The translations under genes were made by a program, and so were the position numbers. From the NCBI RefSeq assembly GCF_001426645.1, contig NZ_LMEX01000004.1, positions 334,867-398,866 on the forward strand: DNA of 64,000 nucleotides, in the 5' to 3' direction. This document shows, piece after piece, positions 36,034-44,817 of this stretch (position 1 is the stretch's first letter; each line of letters begins with the position of its first letter). Source of the stretch: Rhodanobacter sp. Root480 (GTDB taxonomy: Bacteria > Pseudomonadota > Gammaproteobacteria > Xanthomonadales > Rhodanobacteraceae). The notes under the pieces are model-generated. The model was given only the letters and a program-made list of their open reading frames with translations. It made no database searches and had not been told where the DNA came from.

Positions 36034-38058
36034 TCAATTACCGAGAAAGAGTTCAAGAATTGCGCTCACAAGATCTTCCTGTTCGCGATAGGATCGATCA
36101 TCCAAGACATTAAATGCAGCAAGCACACGAACCAACGCCACAGTCTTTGCTTGCCTAATGCCCTGATCGAACGTGGCAACCTTATTTGACGAATAGATAA
36201 TTTCGCTAGACAGAGCCAAAGCTCCTTCACTTCTGGCTTGCGAAAGAGGCCCAGTCTCACTAGTAATCACCACCTTTGGTGATGACTCATCTCCTTGGCG
36301 ATGCCGCCAGACAGCGTCCGCATAATCATTAATTGCCGATTGTTGTTCGTTCCCGGCTATTTCTCGACGCTCAAGTCGAGCTTTCTTGGCCAAATCCTTA
36401 TGCTTGTTTGTAAGCTGCCGTACCCCCCGCTGAAGCCACTGTGCAACTAGCTGGACATGAGGGTGCGAGTAATTGAAAGACTCTCTGTCGATATTAAGGG
36501 CAGCATCAAGTCCTCGACGAACATAGATCTCCGACGTGATTTGCTTTAGCCGGGTGAGCTCTGATACCTGATAGCCAAAAAAAGTAGGATCAAAGAGCGC
36601 GCCACTTGCACCGCGTATTCGAACCAGCACCCCATTATTTTCCTTAGGGACAATTCTCCCGTTCCAATATATATACGCTTCAAGTTCGAGGCCACCGCCA
36701 CGACGCTCATTGGAGACCCTTGATAAATTTGGGTTGTATCGCCCCACGAAGAGCAGCGCTCGCGAAAGATTTCGTTCGCCGGCCGACCTAAATCTATAGC
36801 GGATTGGCTTTTTTAACTCTACGCCGTCGATAAACGCCGAAAATGGCCCAGCCGTATGCGGCAACCCATCCTCCAAATTTACTTCATGTTCCCTTGCTAT
36901 CGCCTCTCGAACGCTTTCCCCCGCGCGCATGTCAACAAGAATCGCCTGCCCCCTTGCATCATTCGATATCCAGTAAAGATCAAATGCGGACGATCGCTTC
37001 AAATCGAATGGATGGGAGTCAATATAGTCCACAGGGCTTGAGAGGCCCAGAGTCCATAACATCTCTAAATACGCGTCAAGCACGTTATTCAGAGCAGGAC
37101 GTTGTGTCGACTCCGTTTCTTTTTCTACCGCATCCATTAGACACGCCATGCGCTCATTGGCAGGCGTCTCAGCATCCCACGGTAGCATCGATGGAACTGT
37201 TTGAACGACTGGACTCGTGTCGTTCGAACGCATTTCTTCAATCCACCCCGAATGAACCCGAGGCTCCTCCACCTTTATCGCGAGCGCTGCATCCATATCA
37301 CCATTGGAGAGCGCATTCCTTCGCTCCGCAATCAAGCGCCAGCGTGCGTTATCTCGAAGTAAATCGCGAATATTCGGCTTTACGTCTTCAAGGACGATAT
37401 CGGTACCTTGGGACTCTATATCCTGTGCAGCCTGCCGCACCAAGAGAACTTCGCCGCTAATGAACTCATCGTCCGCTTCAACTTCAGGATGATCATTAGG
37501 ATCCTCCGAATATGTGCGCAGCCGCACGTCAGCGACGAGCCTATAGCTGGCTCCCTTTACCTTCGTAATGATTCGAAATCGGCGCGAAATCTGGCTAACG
37601 GAAAACAAACCAATGCCGATTTTTCCTATAAGAGGTCGTCCACCCGGCGACTTAGTCGGATCGTTAGACGCAGTAATACCTAAAGTTTGTCCGTCTATGT
37701 GGCGCTTAGCACTCCCTCCGATATTGAGAAGAATACGTGACAGGACCTCGTGCGACATACCGTTCCCATTGTCGCGGATATGGATCCTTTCAAAACGAGG
37801 AGCGTCGGTCAGAATGGTTATGGTGTTCGCATCAGCATCCCACGCATTCGATATCAACTCTCTAAATGCTGATGCAGGTCGCCGATAAATCCCGTCGGTC
37901 ACACGTGCGATCACCCTCCCACTGGCTTTCAGCTGCGTGCGTACAATATTTCCGGAGTTGGCCTCATCACCTAGAAATTGGGCGAGCTCAACCTGATCGG
38001 GTAGAAAAGGGAGCTCACTTGCGTCCCCGGCCCCAGCGCCATTCAAAGTCTCTTCCAT
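36034..38058 (-). CDS. GHKL (MORC/MutL/Hsp90-like) ATPase
   Basis: A 674-residue ATPase. The Bergerat-fold motifs are intact: FRELISNAWDADA (N-box, about residues 65-77), IRDNGNGMS (94-102) and GKIGIGLFSVSQIS (145-158). This arrangement is that of Hsp90-like/MORC-type ATPases. The rest includes a transducer-like region and a charged helical segment (TNKHKDLAKKARLERRE). It lies 29 bases after the Dcm gene. Bacterial MORC/MutL-like ATPases beside cytosine methyltransferases are known from restriction-modification-like loci (Iyer, Abhiman and Aravind). ATP-driven clamp-like DNA binding is the inferred role. Confidence 0.85.
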   Translation of the reverse strand: MEETLNGAGAGDASELPFLPDQVELAQFLGDEANSGNIVRTQLKASGRVIARVTDGIYRRPASAFRELISNAWDADANTITILTDAPRFERIHIRDNGNGMSHEVLSRILLNIGGSAKRHIDGQTLGITASNDPTKSPGGRPLIGKIGIGLFSVSQISRRFRIITKVKGASYRLVADVRLRTYSEDPNDHPEVEADDEFISGEVLLVRQAAQDIESQGTDIVLEDVKPNIRDLLRDNARWRLIAERRNALSNGDMDAALAIKVEEPRVHSGWIEEMRSNDTSPVVQTVPSMLPWDAETPANERMACLMDAVEKETESTQRPALNNVLDAYLEMLWTLGLSSPVDYIDSHPFDLKRSSAFDLYWISNDARGQAILVDMRAGESVREAIAREHEVNLEDGLPHTAGPFSAFIDGVELKKPIRYRFRSAGERNLSRALLFVGRYNPNLSRVSNERRGGGLELEAYIYWNGRIVPKENNGVLVRIRGASGALFDPTFFGYQVSELTRLKQITSEIYVRRGLDAALNIDRESFNYSHPHVQLVAQWLQRGVRQLTNKHKDLAKKARLERREIAGNEQQSAINDYADAVWRHRQGDESSPKVVITSETGPLSQARSEGALALSSEIIYSSNKVATFDQGIRQAKTVALVRVLAAFNVLDDRSYREQEDLVSAILELFLGN

Positions 38059-38087
38059 GCTCGCTCCTGATGTCTTGCCGTAAAACT

Positions 38088-39122
38088 CTAGAGCCCAAGT
38101 TGCGACCGTATAGATTCTGCTACTGCTTTTGCCATTGGAGGCGGCACTGCCTCACTAACCTGCGTAATTTGCTCGGAAAGGTTTCCTCGCAATACGTATT
38201 CGATCGGAAACCCTTGAAGCAGCATAGCTTCGTGCACACTAAGGCGGCGCTCACAGTTGGGATGCACATGAACCTCCCTGTTTCCATAAGCAACAGTCGG
38301 GCTAGGCTGGTCCCAGGCCAGGGTTTTAAAGCTTCGTCGATTCTTCATGTCGCCTGTCGTCAGTCGGCGCGCTGAGAAACGAATGCTCTTTGGCTGCATG
38401 CACCAATGATTCGGATGATGATTGATCTGCTCGGGCTCGATCCCTTTCCTGAAAAAAGTAGGGGCCGGCAAATGACCGATCGCAGCCCTAACAGAGCGCC
38501 ACTCGGAGGGCTGTACAGTTGCGATTGGCGGTACCCAATTCAGATTGCCGTAGATGGCACGATTAAAACCAACAACGATAAGTCGTCGCCGCTTCTGTGG
38601 TACACCGTAGTTGGCAGAATTTAGGACGGAATGACTGACGTTAAAGCCAGCAGAATGTAGAAGTTTCGTTACCTGATCAAAAACTTCGCGATGTTTGGCT
38701 CCAATCAGGCCCACTACGTTCTCGAACACGAAGAAATGCATACGCGATCTCGCGTTCAAGGCGCGAACTAAGCGTGCGTATTCAAGGGGTAGAGAATGTC
38801 GGGGATCATCTGGCGTATCGGACGTGTTCGCCCCACTAAAACTCTGACAAGGGGGCCCCCCAATTATTCCAATAGGAGCAAACCCACCGCCATAATGCTG
38901 ATCAAGCATCTTCAATGAAAGTTCGCGTATATCCTGAATTCGGCCCCGGCCGTCGGCACGATTACCGTTATACGAAGAAATACTATGGGGCCGAATATCG
39001 TACGCGAGGGACGAATTGAGGCCCGCCCCTTCGAAACCTAGGTCGAGACCACCTGCGCCACAAAAGAGGCTGAGAAGCAAAGGAACCCCCAATTGTCGCG
39101 CATCCAAGCCATTGAAATGCAC
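38088..39122 (-). CDS. C5-cytosine DNA methyltransferase
   Basis: A 344-residue enzyme methylating cytosine at C5 with SAM. All key motifs are present: LSLFCGAGGLDLGFEGAG (I), GGPPCQSFSGAN with catalytic Cys92 (IV), FENV (VI), QKRRRLIVVGF (VIII), RRLSVHEAMLLQGFP (IX) and AVPPPMAKAVAESI (X). The target-recognition region between VIII and X is of moderate size, so the sequence specificity is unknown. The start is a GTG at 39122 with a poor ribosome site, and an inverted repeat 12 bases upstream. Codon and base use differ from flanking genes, suggesting transfer. Confidence 0.92.
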   Translation of the reverse strand: MHFNGLDARQLGVPLLLSLFCGAGGLDLGFEGAGLNSSLAYDIRPHSISSYNGNRADGRGRIQDIRELSLKMLDQHYGGGFAPIGIIGGPPCQSFSGANTSDTPDDPRHSLPLEYARLVRALNARSRMHFFVFENVVGLIGAKHREVFDQVTKLLHSAGFNVSHSVLNSANYGVPQKRRRLIVVGFNRAIYGNLNWVPPIATVQPSEWRSVRAAIGHLPAPTFFRKGIEPEQINHHPNHWCMQPKSIRFSARRLTTGDMKNRRSFKTLAWDQPSPTVAYGNREVHVHPNCERRLSVHEAMLLQGFPIEYVLRGNLSEQITQVSEAVPPPMAKAVAESIRSQLGL

Positions 39123-39134
39123 GACCTTGGCAAA

Positions 39135-39158
39135 CTTGCATCTTATAGGTGATGCAAG
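39135..39158. promoter_or_regulatory. inverted repeat overlapping the Dcm promoter region
   Basis: CTTGCATC-N8-GATGCAAG is a perfect 8-bp inverted repeat 12 bases before the methyltransferase start. Its 8-base spacer reads, on the minus strand, ACCTATAA, which is -10-like. It is placed to act as an operator for the whole three-gene operon. Confidence 0.5.
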
Positions 39159-39199
39159 TCGACGTCACTATCTGCAACGCATCGGTGGCCGACCAACTC

Positions 39200-39955
39200 C
39201 TAGCCGCACTTGCTATAACCGCAATTCAAACAAGTTTGGCACCCGTCCATCAGCACCAACGCCTGCGTGTTGCACTTCACGCACATCGTGGCGCCAGGCG
39301 GGAAACCGGAGGATTCAGTGTCGGCGGAGGCTCCAGAAGCGTCACGCGCAGGGTGCGCTCCTACATCAGCGTTCTTTTTTGCGCCAGCCTGCTCAAACGC
39401 CGCCCTCTTCTCGGCGATGAGCTTCCGCGTAGCCTCATCCATCTCCGGATCATGGATCAGCCCAATATTCTTCATGTGCTGCTCTATCACCGCGCCGATC
39501 TCGGCCACGATGGAGGGCATGTACACGCCACCTGCCTTGAAGTAGCCGCCGCGCGGGTCGAACACCGCCTTCATTTCCTCGGCGATGAAGGTGACGTCGC
39601 CGCCCTTGCGGAACACGGCGGAGAGGATGCGGGTGAGCGCCACGATCCACTGGAAGTGGTCCATGTTTTTCGAGTTGATGAAGATCTCGAACGGGCGGCG
39701 CTGTTCGTGCGGGGTGCCTGCGTTGAGGATGATGTCGTTGATGGTGACGTACAGCGCGTGCTCGAACAGCGGCGACTTGATCTTGAAGGTGGAGCCGACC
39801 AGGGACTCGGGGCGCTGGACGCTCTCGTGCATCTGGATCACTTCGGCCATCGGCGCGGCCTTGGGCGTGGCGGCGGCCGCGGGCGCGGCGACGGCCTTGT
39901 CTTCGGGTTTCACGACGTTGTAGCCGGTGATCTTCTTGTTGATCTTGATTGCCAT
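39200..39955 (-). CDS. nrdJb: class II ribonucleotide reductase, small C-terminal part (NrdJb)
   Basis: A 251-residue protein carrying the C-terminal portion of a B12-dependent ribonucleotide reductase. The TSCPD-like region (VGSTFKIKSPLFEHALYVTI, RRPFEIFINSKNMDHFQW, IVALTRILSAVFRKGGD) is followed by a tail with the redox Cys cluster: MCVKCNTQ and GCQTCLNCGYSKCG. In split NrdJ enzymes this small partner relays reducing power to the large subunit. Its partner nrdJa lies upstream, separated by an H1-like gene. The stop lies 77 bases from the low-GC operon. Confidence 0.85.
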   Translation of the reverse strand: MAIKINKKITGYNVVKPEDKAVAAPAAAATPKAAPMAEVIQMHESVQRPESLVGSTFKIKSPLFEHALYVTINDIILNAGTPHEQRRPFEIFINSKNMDHFQWIVALTRILSAVFRKGGDVTFIAEEMKAVFDPRGGYFKAGGVYMPSIVAEIGAVIEQHMKNIGLIHDPEMDEATRKLIAEKRAAFEQAGAKKNADVGAHPARDASGASADTESSGFPPGATMCVKCNTQALVLMDGCQTCLNCGYSKCG

Positions 39956-40082
39956 GGTTTCGCTTCTTTGAATGGGTGGCGTGCCGCCGGCATGGGCCGG
40001 ACTGTTGCACAGATATTGCGTGTCACGCGCCAGCGCGTGGAGAAGTGCCCGGCCCGGCGCGAGGCCGGACCGGGCGGTGCGG

Positions 40083-40652
40083 CTATTTCCCTCGACCGGC
40101 GACTTTTCTGGCGGCGGTCTTGCGTGCCGTCGTGGCGCTCGGTTTGCTGCTGGCAGTGGACCTCTTGGCCGTCTTGGCGACGGCCTTCTTGCTGGCGGAC
40201 TTTGCCGCCTTCGCTGGCGCGGCCTTTTTGGCCGTCTGTTTGCTGCTGACTTTCGCTGTGTTGTCGATGGGCGGTTTGCCGGCCACTTTCCTGGCGATGG
40301 CGGCTTTCTTCGCTGCGGGTTTCTTGCTGGCGGTTTTCACGATGTACGGCGGCACGAGCTTGCCCGCGGTTTTCGTGGCCGGTTTCGCGGCCGCCTTTTT
40401 CGCGGCCGCGCGCCTGGCTGGCGCCGCTTTCGGTGCCACTTTTTTCGCGGCGGCCTTCGGCGATGCGGCCTTTCTCGCGACGGCTTTCTTCACCGGCGCC
40501 TTGCGTTTCGGCGCCGCGTAAGCCCTGGCGTCCAGCGGCGCGGCGCCCATCGATTCGATCGTGGGCAGCACGGGCAATACCAAGGGCCCGGTGCGCTCGT
40601 CGGCGCTGAATGCGTCGCCTTTGTTGGCCGGTGTATCGATAGGGGTTGGCAT
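40083..40652 (-). CDS. histone H1-like Lys/Ala/Pro-rich protein
   Basis: A 189-residue protein. After about 45 ordinary residues it is almost wholly AAKK/KAA/KPA-type repeats (KRKAPVKKAVARKAASPKA and so on), ending AARKVAGRGK. Such eukaryotic-H1-like tails bind DNA non-specifically; relatives include AlgP/Hc1-type proteins. It sits between nrdJa and nrdJb on the same strand, 57 bases after nrdJa, so it is likely co-expressed with the reductase. A role in DNA compaction or replication is inferred. Confidence 0.8.
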   Translation of the reverse strand: MPTPIDTPANKGDAFSADERTGPLVLPVLPTIESMGAAPLDARAYAAPKRKAPVKKAVARKAASPKAAAKKVAPKAAPARRAAAKKAAAKPATKTAGKLVPPYIVKTASKKPAAKKAAIARKVAGKPPIDNTAKVSSKQTAKKAAPAKAAKSASKKAVAKTAKRSTASSKPSATTARKTAARKVAGRGK

Positions 40653-40709
40653 GCCGTGCTCCGTCGATGAGGGTGCGACGCGGACGCGCGCCCGGCTGGG
40701 CGCGCGTGC

Positions 40710-42869
40710 CTAGAACTTGCCGTAATAGCCTTCTTTCAGGGCGTCGAACAGGTTGGCGGCGGAGTGCATTTCGCCGTCGTATTCCACCTGCTCGTTGCCC
40801 TTCAATTCCATCACGCTACCGTCTTCCAGTTCGAAGCGGTAGAGCGTGTTTTCAAGGTCGGATTCCTTCACCAATACGCCCTGGAACGCGGCCGGATTGA
40901 AGCGGAACGTGGTGCACCCCTTCAGGCCCTGCTTGTAGGCGTAGAAGTAGATGTCCTTGAAGTCCTCGTAGGGGTAATCAGTGGGCACGTTGGCGGTCTT
41001 GGAGATGGACGAGTCGATCCATTTCTGCGAGGCGGCCTGGATGTCCACGTGTTCCTTCGGGCTGATGTCGTCGGCGGCCACGAAGTAGGCGGGCAGCTTG
41101 TTCTCGACCTCTTCGGCGAACGGCTTGGCGTCGGCGTTGATCAGCGCGCGATAGGCCAGCAGTTCGTAGCTGAGCACCTCGACGCGCTCCTTCGACTTCT
41201 TGCCCTCGCGGATCACGTTGCGCGAATAGCTGTGCGCGAAGCTGGGCTCGATGCCGTTGCTGGCATTGTTGGCCAGCGACAGCGAGATGGTGCCAGTGGG
41301 CGCGATCGAGCTGTGGTGGGTGAAGCGCGCGCCGGTTTCGGCCAGCGCGTCCACCAGCTCCGGCGCCACGGTGGCGATGCGCTGCATGTAGCGGCTGTAC
41401 TTGGCGTGCAGCACGCGGCCGGGGATGGTGTCGCCCACCTTGTAGCCGTCGGTGACCATTTCCGGGCGCTTGCGCAGCATGTCGCCGGTGACGGTGAACT
41501 CCTGCGTCAGCACCGGTGCGGGGCCTTTCTCTTTCGCCAGCTCCAGCGCCACTTCCCAGCCGGCCACGGCCAGCTCGCGCGACACGTCCTCGGTGAAGGC
41601 TACCGCCTCGGCGGTGCCGTAGCGGTGCTTGAGCATGGTCAGCGTACTGCCCAGGCCCAGGAAACCCATGCCGTGGCGACGCTTGCCCATGATCTCGTTG
41701 CGCTGCTGCTCCAGCGGCAGGCCGTTGATCTCCACCACGTTGTCGAGCATGCGGGTGAACACCTTCACCACCTCGCGGTACTCGTCCCAGTCGAAGCGCG
41801 CCTTGGGGCCGAACGGGTCGCGCACGAAGGTGGTGAGGTTGATCGAGCCGAGCAGGCAGGAGCCGTACGGCGGCAGCGGCTGCTCGCCGCAGGGGTTGGT
41901 GGCGCGGATGTGCTCGCACCACCAGTTGTTGTTCATCTCGTTGACCTTGTCGATCAGGATGAAACCCGGCTCGGCATAGTCGTAGGTGGACACCATGATC
42001 ATGTCCCACAGGTGCCGCGCGCGGATGGTGCCGTAGATCTTGCAGGCGACCAGGCCGTCTTCGCGGTCCACGTAGTTCTCATGGATGGGCCACTCGCGCC
42101 ACACCACCTTGGTGGGGTCGGCGAGGTCGACCTCGTCCTTTTCCTTGACGTGCACGGGGAACACCAGCGGCCAGTCCTGGTCGTGCTCCACCGCCTGCAT
42201 GAAGCCGTCGGTGATCAGCAGGCTGAGGTTGAACTGGCGCAGGCGGCCGTCCTCGCGCTTGGCGCGGATGAACTCCTTGGCGTCGGGATGGCTGATGTCG
42301 AACGTGCCCATCTGCGCGCCGCGGCGGCCGCCGGCGGAGGACACGGTGAAGCACATCTTGTCGTAGATATCCATGAACGACAGCGGGCCGCTGGTGTACG
42401 CGCCGGCACCCGACACGTACGCGCCGCGCGGGCGCAGCGTGGAGAATTCGTAGCCGATGCCGCAGCCGGCCTTCAGCGTGAGGCCGGCCTGGTGCACCTT
42501 CTCCAGGATGTCGTCCATCGAGTCGCGGATGGTGCCCGACACCGTGCAGTTGATGGTGGAGGTGGCCGGCTTGTGCGCCAGCGCGCCCGCGTTGGAGGTG
42601 ATGCGGCCGGCGGGGATCGCCCCGCGGCGCAGCGCCCACACGAAGCGCTCATACCAGTGCGCGCGCAACTCGGGCGTGGTTTCCACGTCGGACAAGGCGC
42701 GCGCCACGCGCTGCCAGGTGGCGTCGACGTTGGCATCGACCGGTTCGCCCGCCTTGTTCTTGAGGCGGTATTTCTTGTCCCAGATATCCTGCGATGCGGG
42801 TTGCAGCGGGATGTCCACGGCGTCACGACTCACGGCGGTACCTGCGGCTGGTGCACGGACTGTGCTCAT
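40710..42869 (-). CDS. nrdJa: adenosylcobalamin-dependent ribonucleotide reductase, large subunit (NrdJa)
   Basis: A 719-residue class II enzyme reducing ribonucleotides to deoxyribonucleotides. Active-site parts are intact: Cys108 in NCTVSGT and Cys338 in PPYGSC form the redox pair; NPCGEQ (325-330) gives the Asn, thiyl-radical Cys and Glu. GAQMGTFDISHPD and NNNWWCEHIRATN also fit. The C-terminal redox tail is missing and is supplied by nrdJb. ATG 42869 is used because AGGA lies 7 bases upstream and the conserved body follows. NrdR-box-like sites lie upstream. It works without oxygen, so it serves aerobic and anaerobic growth if B12 is available. Confidence 0.93.
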   Translation of the reverse strand: MSTVRAPAAGTAVSRDAVDIPLQPASQDIWDKKYRLKNKAGEPVDANVDATWQRVARALSDVETTPELRAHWYERFVWALRRGAIPAGRITSNAGALAHKPATSTINCTVSGTIRDSMDDILEKVHQAGLTLKAGCGIGYEFSTLRPRGAYVSGAGAYTSGPLSFMDIYDKMCFTVSSAGGRRGAQMGTFDISHPDAKEFIRAKREDGRLRQFNLSLLITDGFMQAVEHDQDWPLVFPVHVKEKDEVDLADPTKVVWREWPIHENYVDREDGLVACKIYGTIRARHLWDMIMVSTYDYAEPGFILIDKVNEMNNNWWCEHIRATNPCGEQPLPPYGSCLLGSINLTTFVRDPFGPKARFDWDEYREVVKVFTRMLDNVVEINGLPLEQQRNEIMGKRRHGMGFLGLGSTLTMLKHRYGTAEAVAFTEDVSRELAVAGWEVALELAKEKGPAPVLTQEFTVTGDMLRKRPEMVTDGYKVGDTIPGRVLHAKYSRYMQRIATVAPELVDALAETGARFTHHSSIAPTGTISLSLANNASNGIEPSFAHSYSRNVIREGKKSKERVEVLSYELLAYRALINADAKPFAEEVENKLPAYFVAADDISPKEHVDIQAASQKWIDSSISKTANVPTDYPYEDFKDIYFYAYKQGLKGCTTFRFNPAAFQGVLVKESDLENTLYRFELEDGSVMELKGNEQVEYDGEMHSAANLFDALKEGYYGKF

Positions 42870-43027
42870 TGGATTTCCTGACCTCCCGGTACCTTGCGGC
42901 CCCGTTGGTGTTGATGCGGTGTTTTTGGATGATCGACACGGCCGAAAGTGGTGTTTCGGCGGGGTTTTCTGCGGTATTTGATGGCTGCTGGCAGCGGCCT
43001 TGCCCTCCCCCGAGGATAGCGCAACCG

Positions 43028-43043
43028 GCACCAGCACTTGTTT
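43028..43043. promoter_or_regulatory. degenerate NrdR box
   Basis: GCACCAGCACTTGTTT keeps the CAC..A....TTGT skeleton of the NrdR site and lies 32 bases from the better copy at 43060, the spacing usual for NrdR box pairs. On its own it would not be called. Confidence 0.35.
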
Positions 43044-43059
43044 GATTACCGTAAGGCAG

Positions 43060-43075
43060 ACACAAGATGTTGTGG
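43060..43075. promoter_or_regulatory. NrdR box upstream of nrdJa
   Basis: ACACAAGATGTTGTGG matches about 13 of 16 positions of the NrdR consensus acaCwAtATaTwGtgt, including the palindromic CACAA/TTGTG arms. It lies about 190 bases upstream of nrdJa and is divergent from the protease gene. Repression of the reductase by NrdR with dATP is known for this class. Confidence 0.6.
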
Positions 43076-43214
43076 TTGCGAACGGAGAAGGAAGGTAACC
43101 CCGACAACCGCCGATGTAAAGTGGCTGAGCAGCATGGGTGCAGGAAACTGCGACGCCGGAACCGTGCGGCGCGCCTGCAGTCGAAACTGCGCCGATCACG
43201 TCAAGGAGAACCCG

Positions 43215-44612
43215 ATGTCCCGCCACCTTTTTCGCGTCCATCGCTGGCTGGCAACCCTGCTGATTGCGCTGGCCAGCACGGCCTTGCCGGCGCCGGGGCG
43301 TGCCGCGCTGCCGGCGGCTGTCGATGGTCAGCCGATGCCGTCGCTGGCGCCGATGCTGCAGCGGGTGACGCCGGCCGTGGTGAATATTTCCACCCGCACC
43401 CGGGTGCAGGTGCGCAATGCGTATTTCGACGACCCGATGGTGCGCCAGTTCTTCGGCCTGCCTGCCTCGCCGCGCGAGCGGGTGGAACAGAGCCTGGGTT
43501 CGGGCGTGATCGTGGATGCGGCCAAGGGCTACGTGCTGACCAACAACCACGTGGTGGGCGGCGCCGACGACATCAGCGTGACGTTGCAGGACGGGCGCAC
43601 GATGAAGGGCAAGCTGATCGGCACCGACCCGGATACCGACGTGGCCGTGGTGCAGATTCCCGCGGTGAAATTGCAGGCGCTGCCGCTGGCCGATTCATCG
43701 CAGCTGCGGGTGGGCGATTACGTGGTGGCGGTGGGCGACCCGTTCGGGCTGGGGCAGACGGTGACCTCGGGCATCGTCTCCGCGCTGGGCCGCTCGGGGC
43801 TGGGCCAGGACGCGCCCGGGATGGGCGGCTACCAGAACTTCATCCAGACCGATGCCTCGATCAACCCGGGCAATTCCGGCGGCGCGCTGGTGAACCTGCG
43901 CGGTGAGCTGGTGGGCATCAACACGATGATTTTCTCGCCCTCGGGCGGCAATGTGGGCATCGGCTTTGCCATCCCCAGCAACCTCACCAGCTCGGTGATG
44001 AGCCAGTTGCTGGCGCACGGCAAGGTGGAGCGCGGCAGCCTGGGGCTGCAGACGCAGACGATCACCCCGCGCATTGCGCAATCGCTGGGCTTGAAGGACA
44101 GCAAGGGCGTGGTGGTCACCAGCGTCACCGCGGACGGCGCCGCCGAACGCGCGGGGCTGCAACCGGGCGATGTGCTGACCGCGTTGAACGGCGAACCGCT
44201 CCGCAGCGTGCAACAGCTGCGAAATGCCGAAGGCCTGCTGCCGCTGGGCAGCAGCGTGCGGCTGGGCCTGCTGCGCGACGGCAAACAGCGCGAGGTGAAC
44301 GCCACGCTGAGTCCGGAGAAACTGGCCACGCTGGATGGCGGCCAGCTCGACCCGCGCCTGGCCGGCGTGCGCTTCAGCGAATTGAGCCAGCGCCAGCGCG
44401 ACCAGGGCATCCACGGCGTGGCGATCAGTGCGGTGCAGCCGGGCAGCCGCGCGGCGCGGGCCGGGCTGGAATCCGGCGACATGCTGATCGGCATCGGCAA
44501 CCAGCGCATCGTCAGCCTGCGCATGCTGCGCGGACTGGCCGGCGTGCACCTGCGGCAACTGGTACTGGTGGTGGCCGATGCCGACGGCAGCCATTACGTG
44601 CTGATCCAGTAA
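43215..44612 (+). CDS. Do-family periplasmic serine protease (DegQ/MucD-like)
   Basis: A 465-residue exported protease/chaperone. Residues 1-30 are a signal peptide. The trypsin-like domain holds His112 (TNNHVV), Asp about 142 (PDTDVAVV) and Ser221 (GNSGGA). Two PDZ domains follow, from about residue 270 (GSLGLQTQTITPRIAQSLGL) and about 385 (HGVAISAVQPGSRAARAGLE). AAGGAGAA precedes the ATG at 43215. It degrades or refolds damaged envelope proteins. The divergent nrdJa promoter shares the upstream region. Confidence 0.9.
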   Translation: MSRHLFRVHRWLATLLIALASTALPAPGRAALPAAVDGQPMPSLAPMLQRVTPAVVNISTRTRVQVRNAYFDDPMVRQFFGLPASPRERVEQSLGSGVIVDAAKGYVLTNNHVVGGADDISVTLQDGRTMKGKLIGTDPDTDVAVVQIPAVKLQALPLADSSQLRVGDYVVAVGDPFGLGQTVTSGIVSALGRSGLGQDAPGMGGYQNFIQTDASINPGNSGGALVNLRGELVGINTMIFSPSGGNVGIGFAIPSNLTSSVMSQLLAHGKVERGSLGLQTQTITPRIAQSLGLKDSKGVVVTSVTADGAAERAGLQPGDVLTALNGEPLRSVQQLRNAEGLLPLGSSVRLGLLRDGKQREVNATLSPEKLATLDGGQLDPRLAGVRFSELSQRQRDQGIHGVAISAVQPGSRAARAGLESGDMLIGIGNQRIVSLRMLRGLAGVHLRQLVLVVADADGSHYVLIQ

Positions 44613-44817
44613 GCGCCGGCTGTTCAGCTTTCCGCGGGAGCGCCTGCGGAAAGGGTTGGCGGTGCCATGGAGGCCATCGGGATCGTGCCAGCCGCGGGAA
44701 AAACTTGATGTTTCCCCGGCGGACCGCTGAAATGCCGGGTCTGCTTCACCAATTTCGCGATGGTGAAGCGACATACTCGCGCTTTCTCGTCCACCCACGC
44801 CGGGGCTCTCCATCGTC

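Noticed and set aside
34747..39122. Complete type II restriction-modification system
   Set aside because: Only the methyltransferase is a standard component; no restriction nuclease motif is visible, so I do not call it a classical system.
42870..43214. Possible cobalamin riboswitch before the B12-dependent reductase
   Set aside because: No B12-box-like GCCACTG element or its complement was found in the region; an NrdR-type site explains it better.
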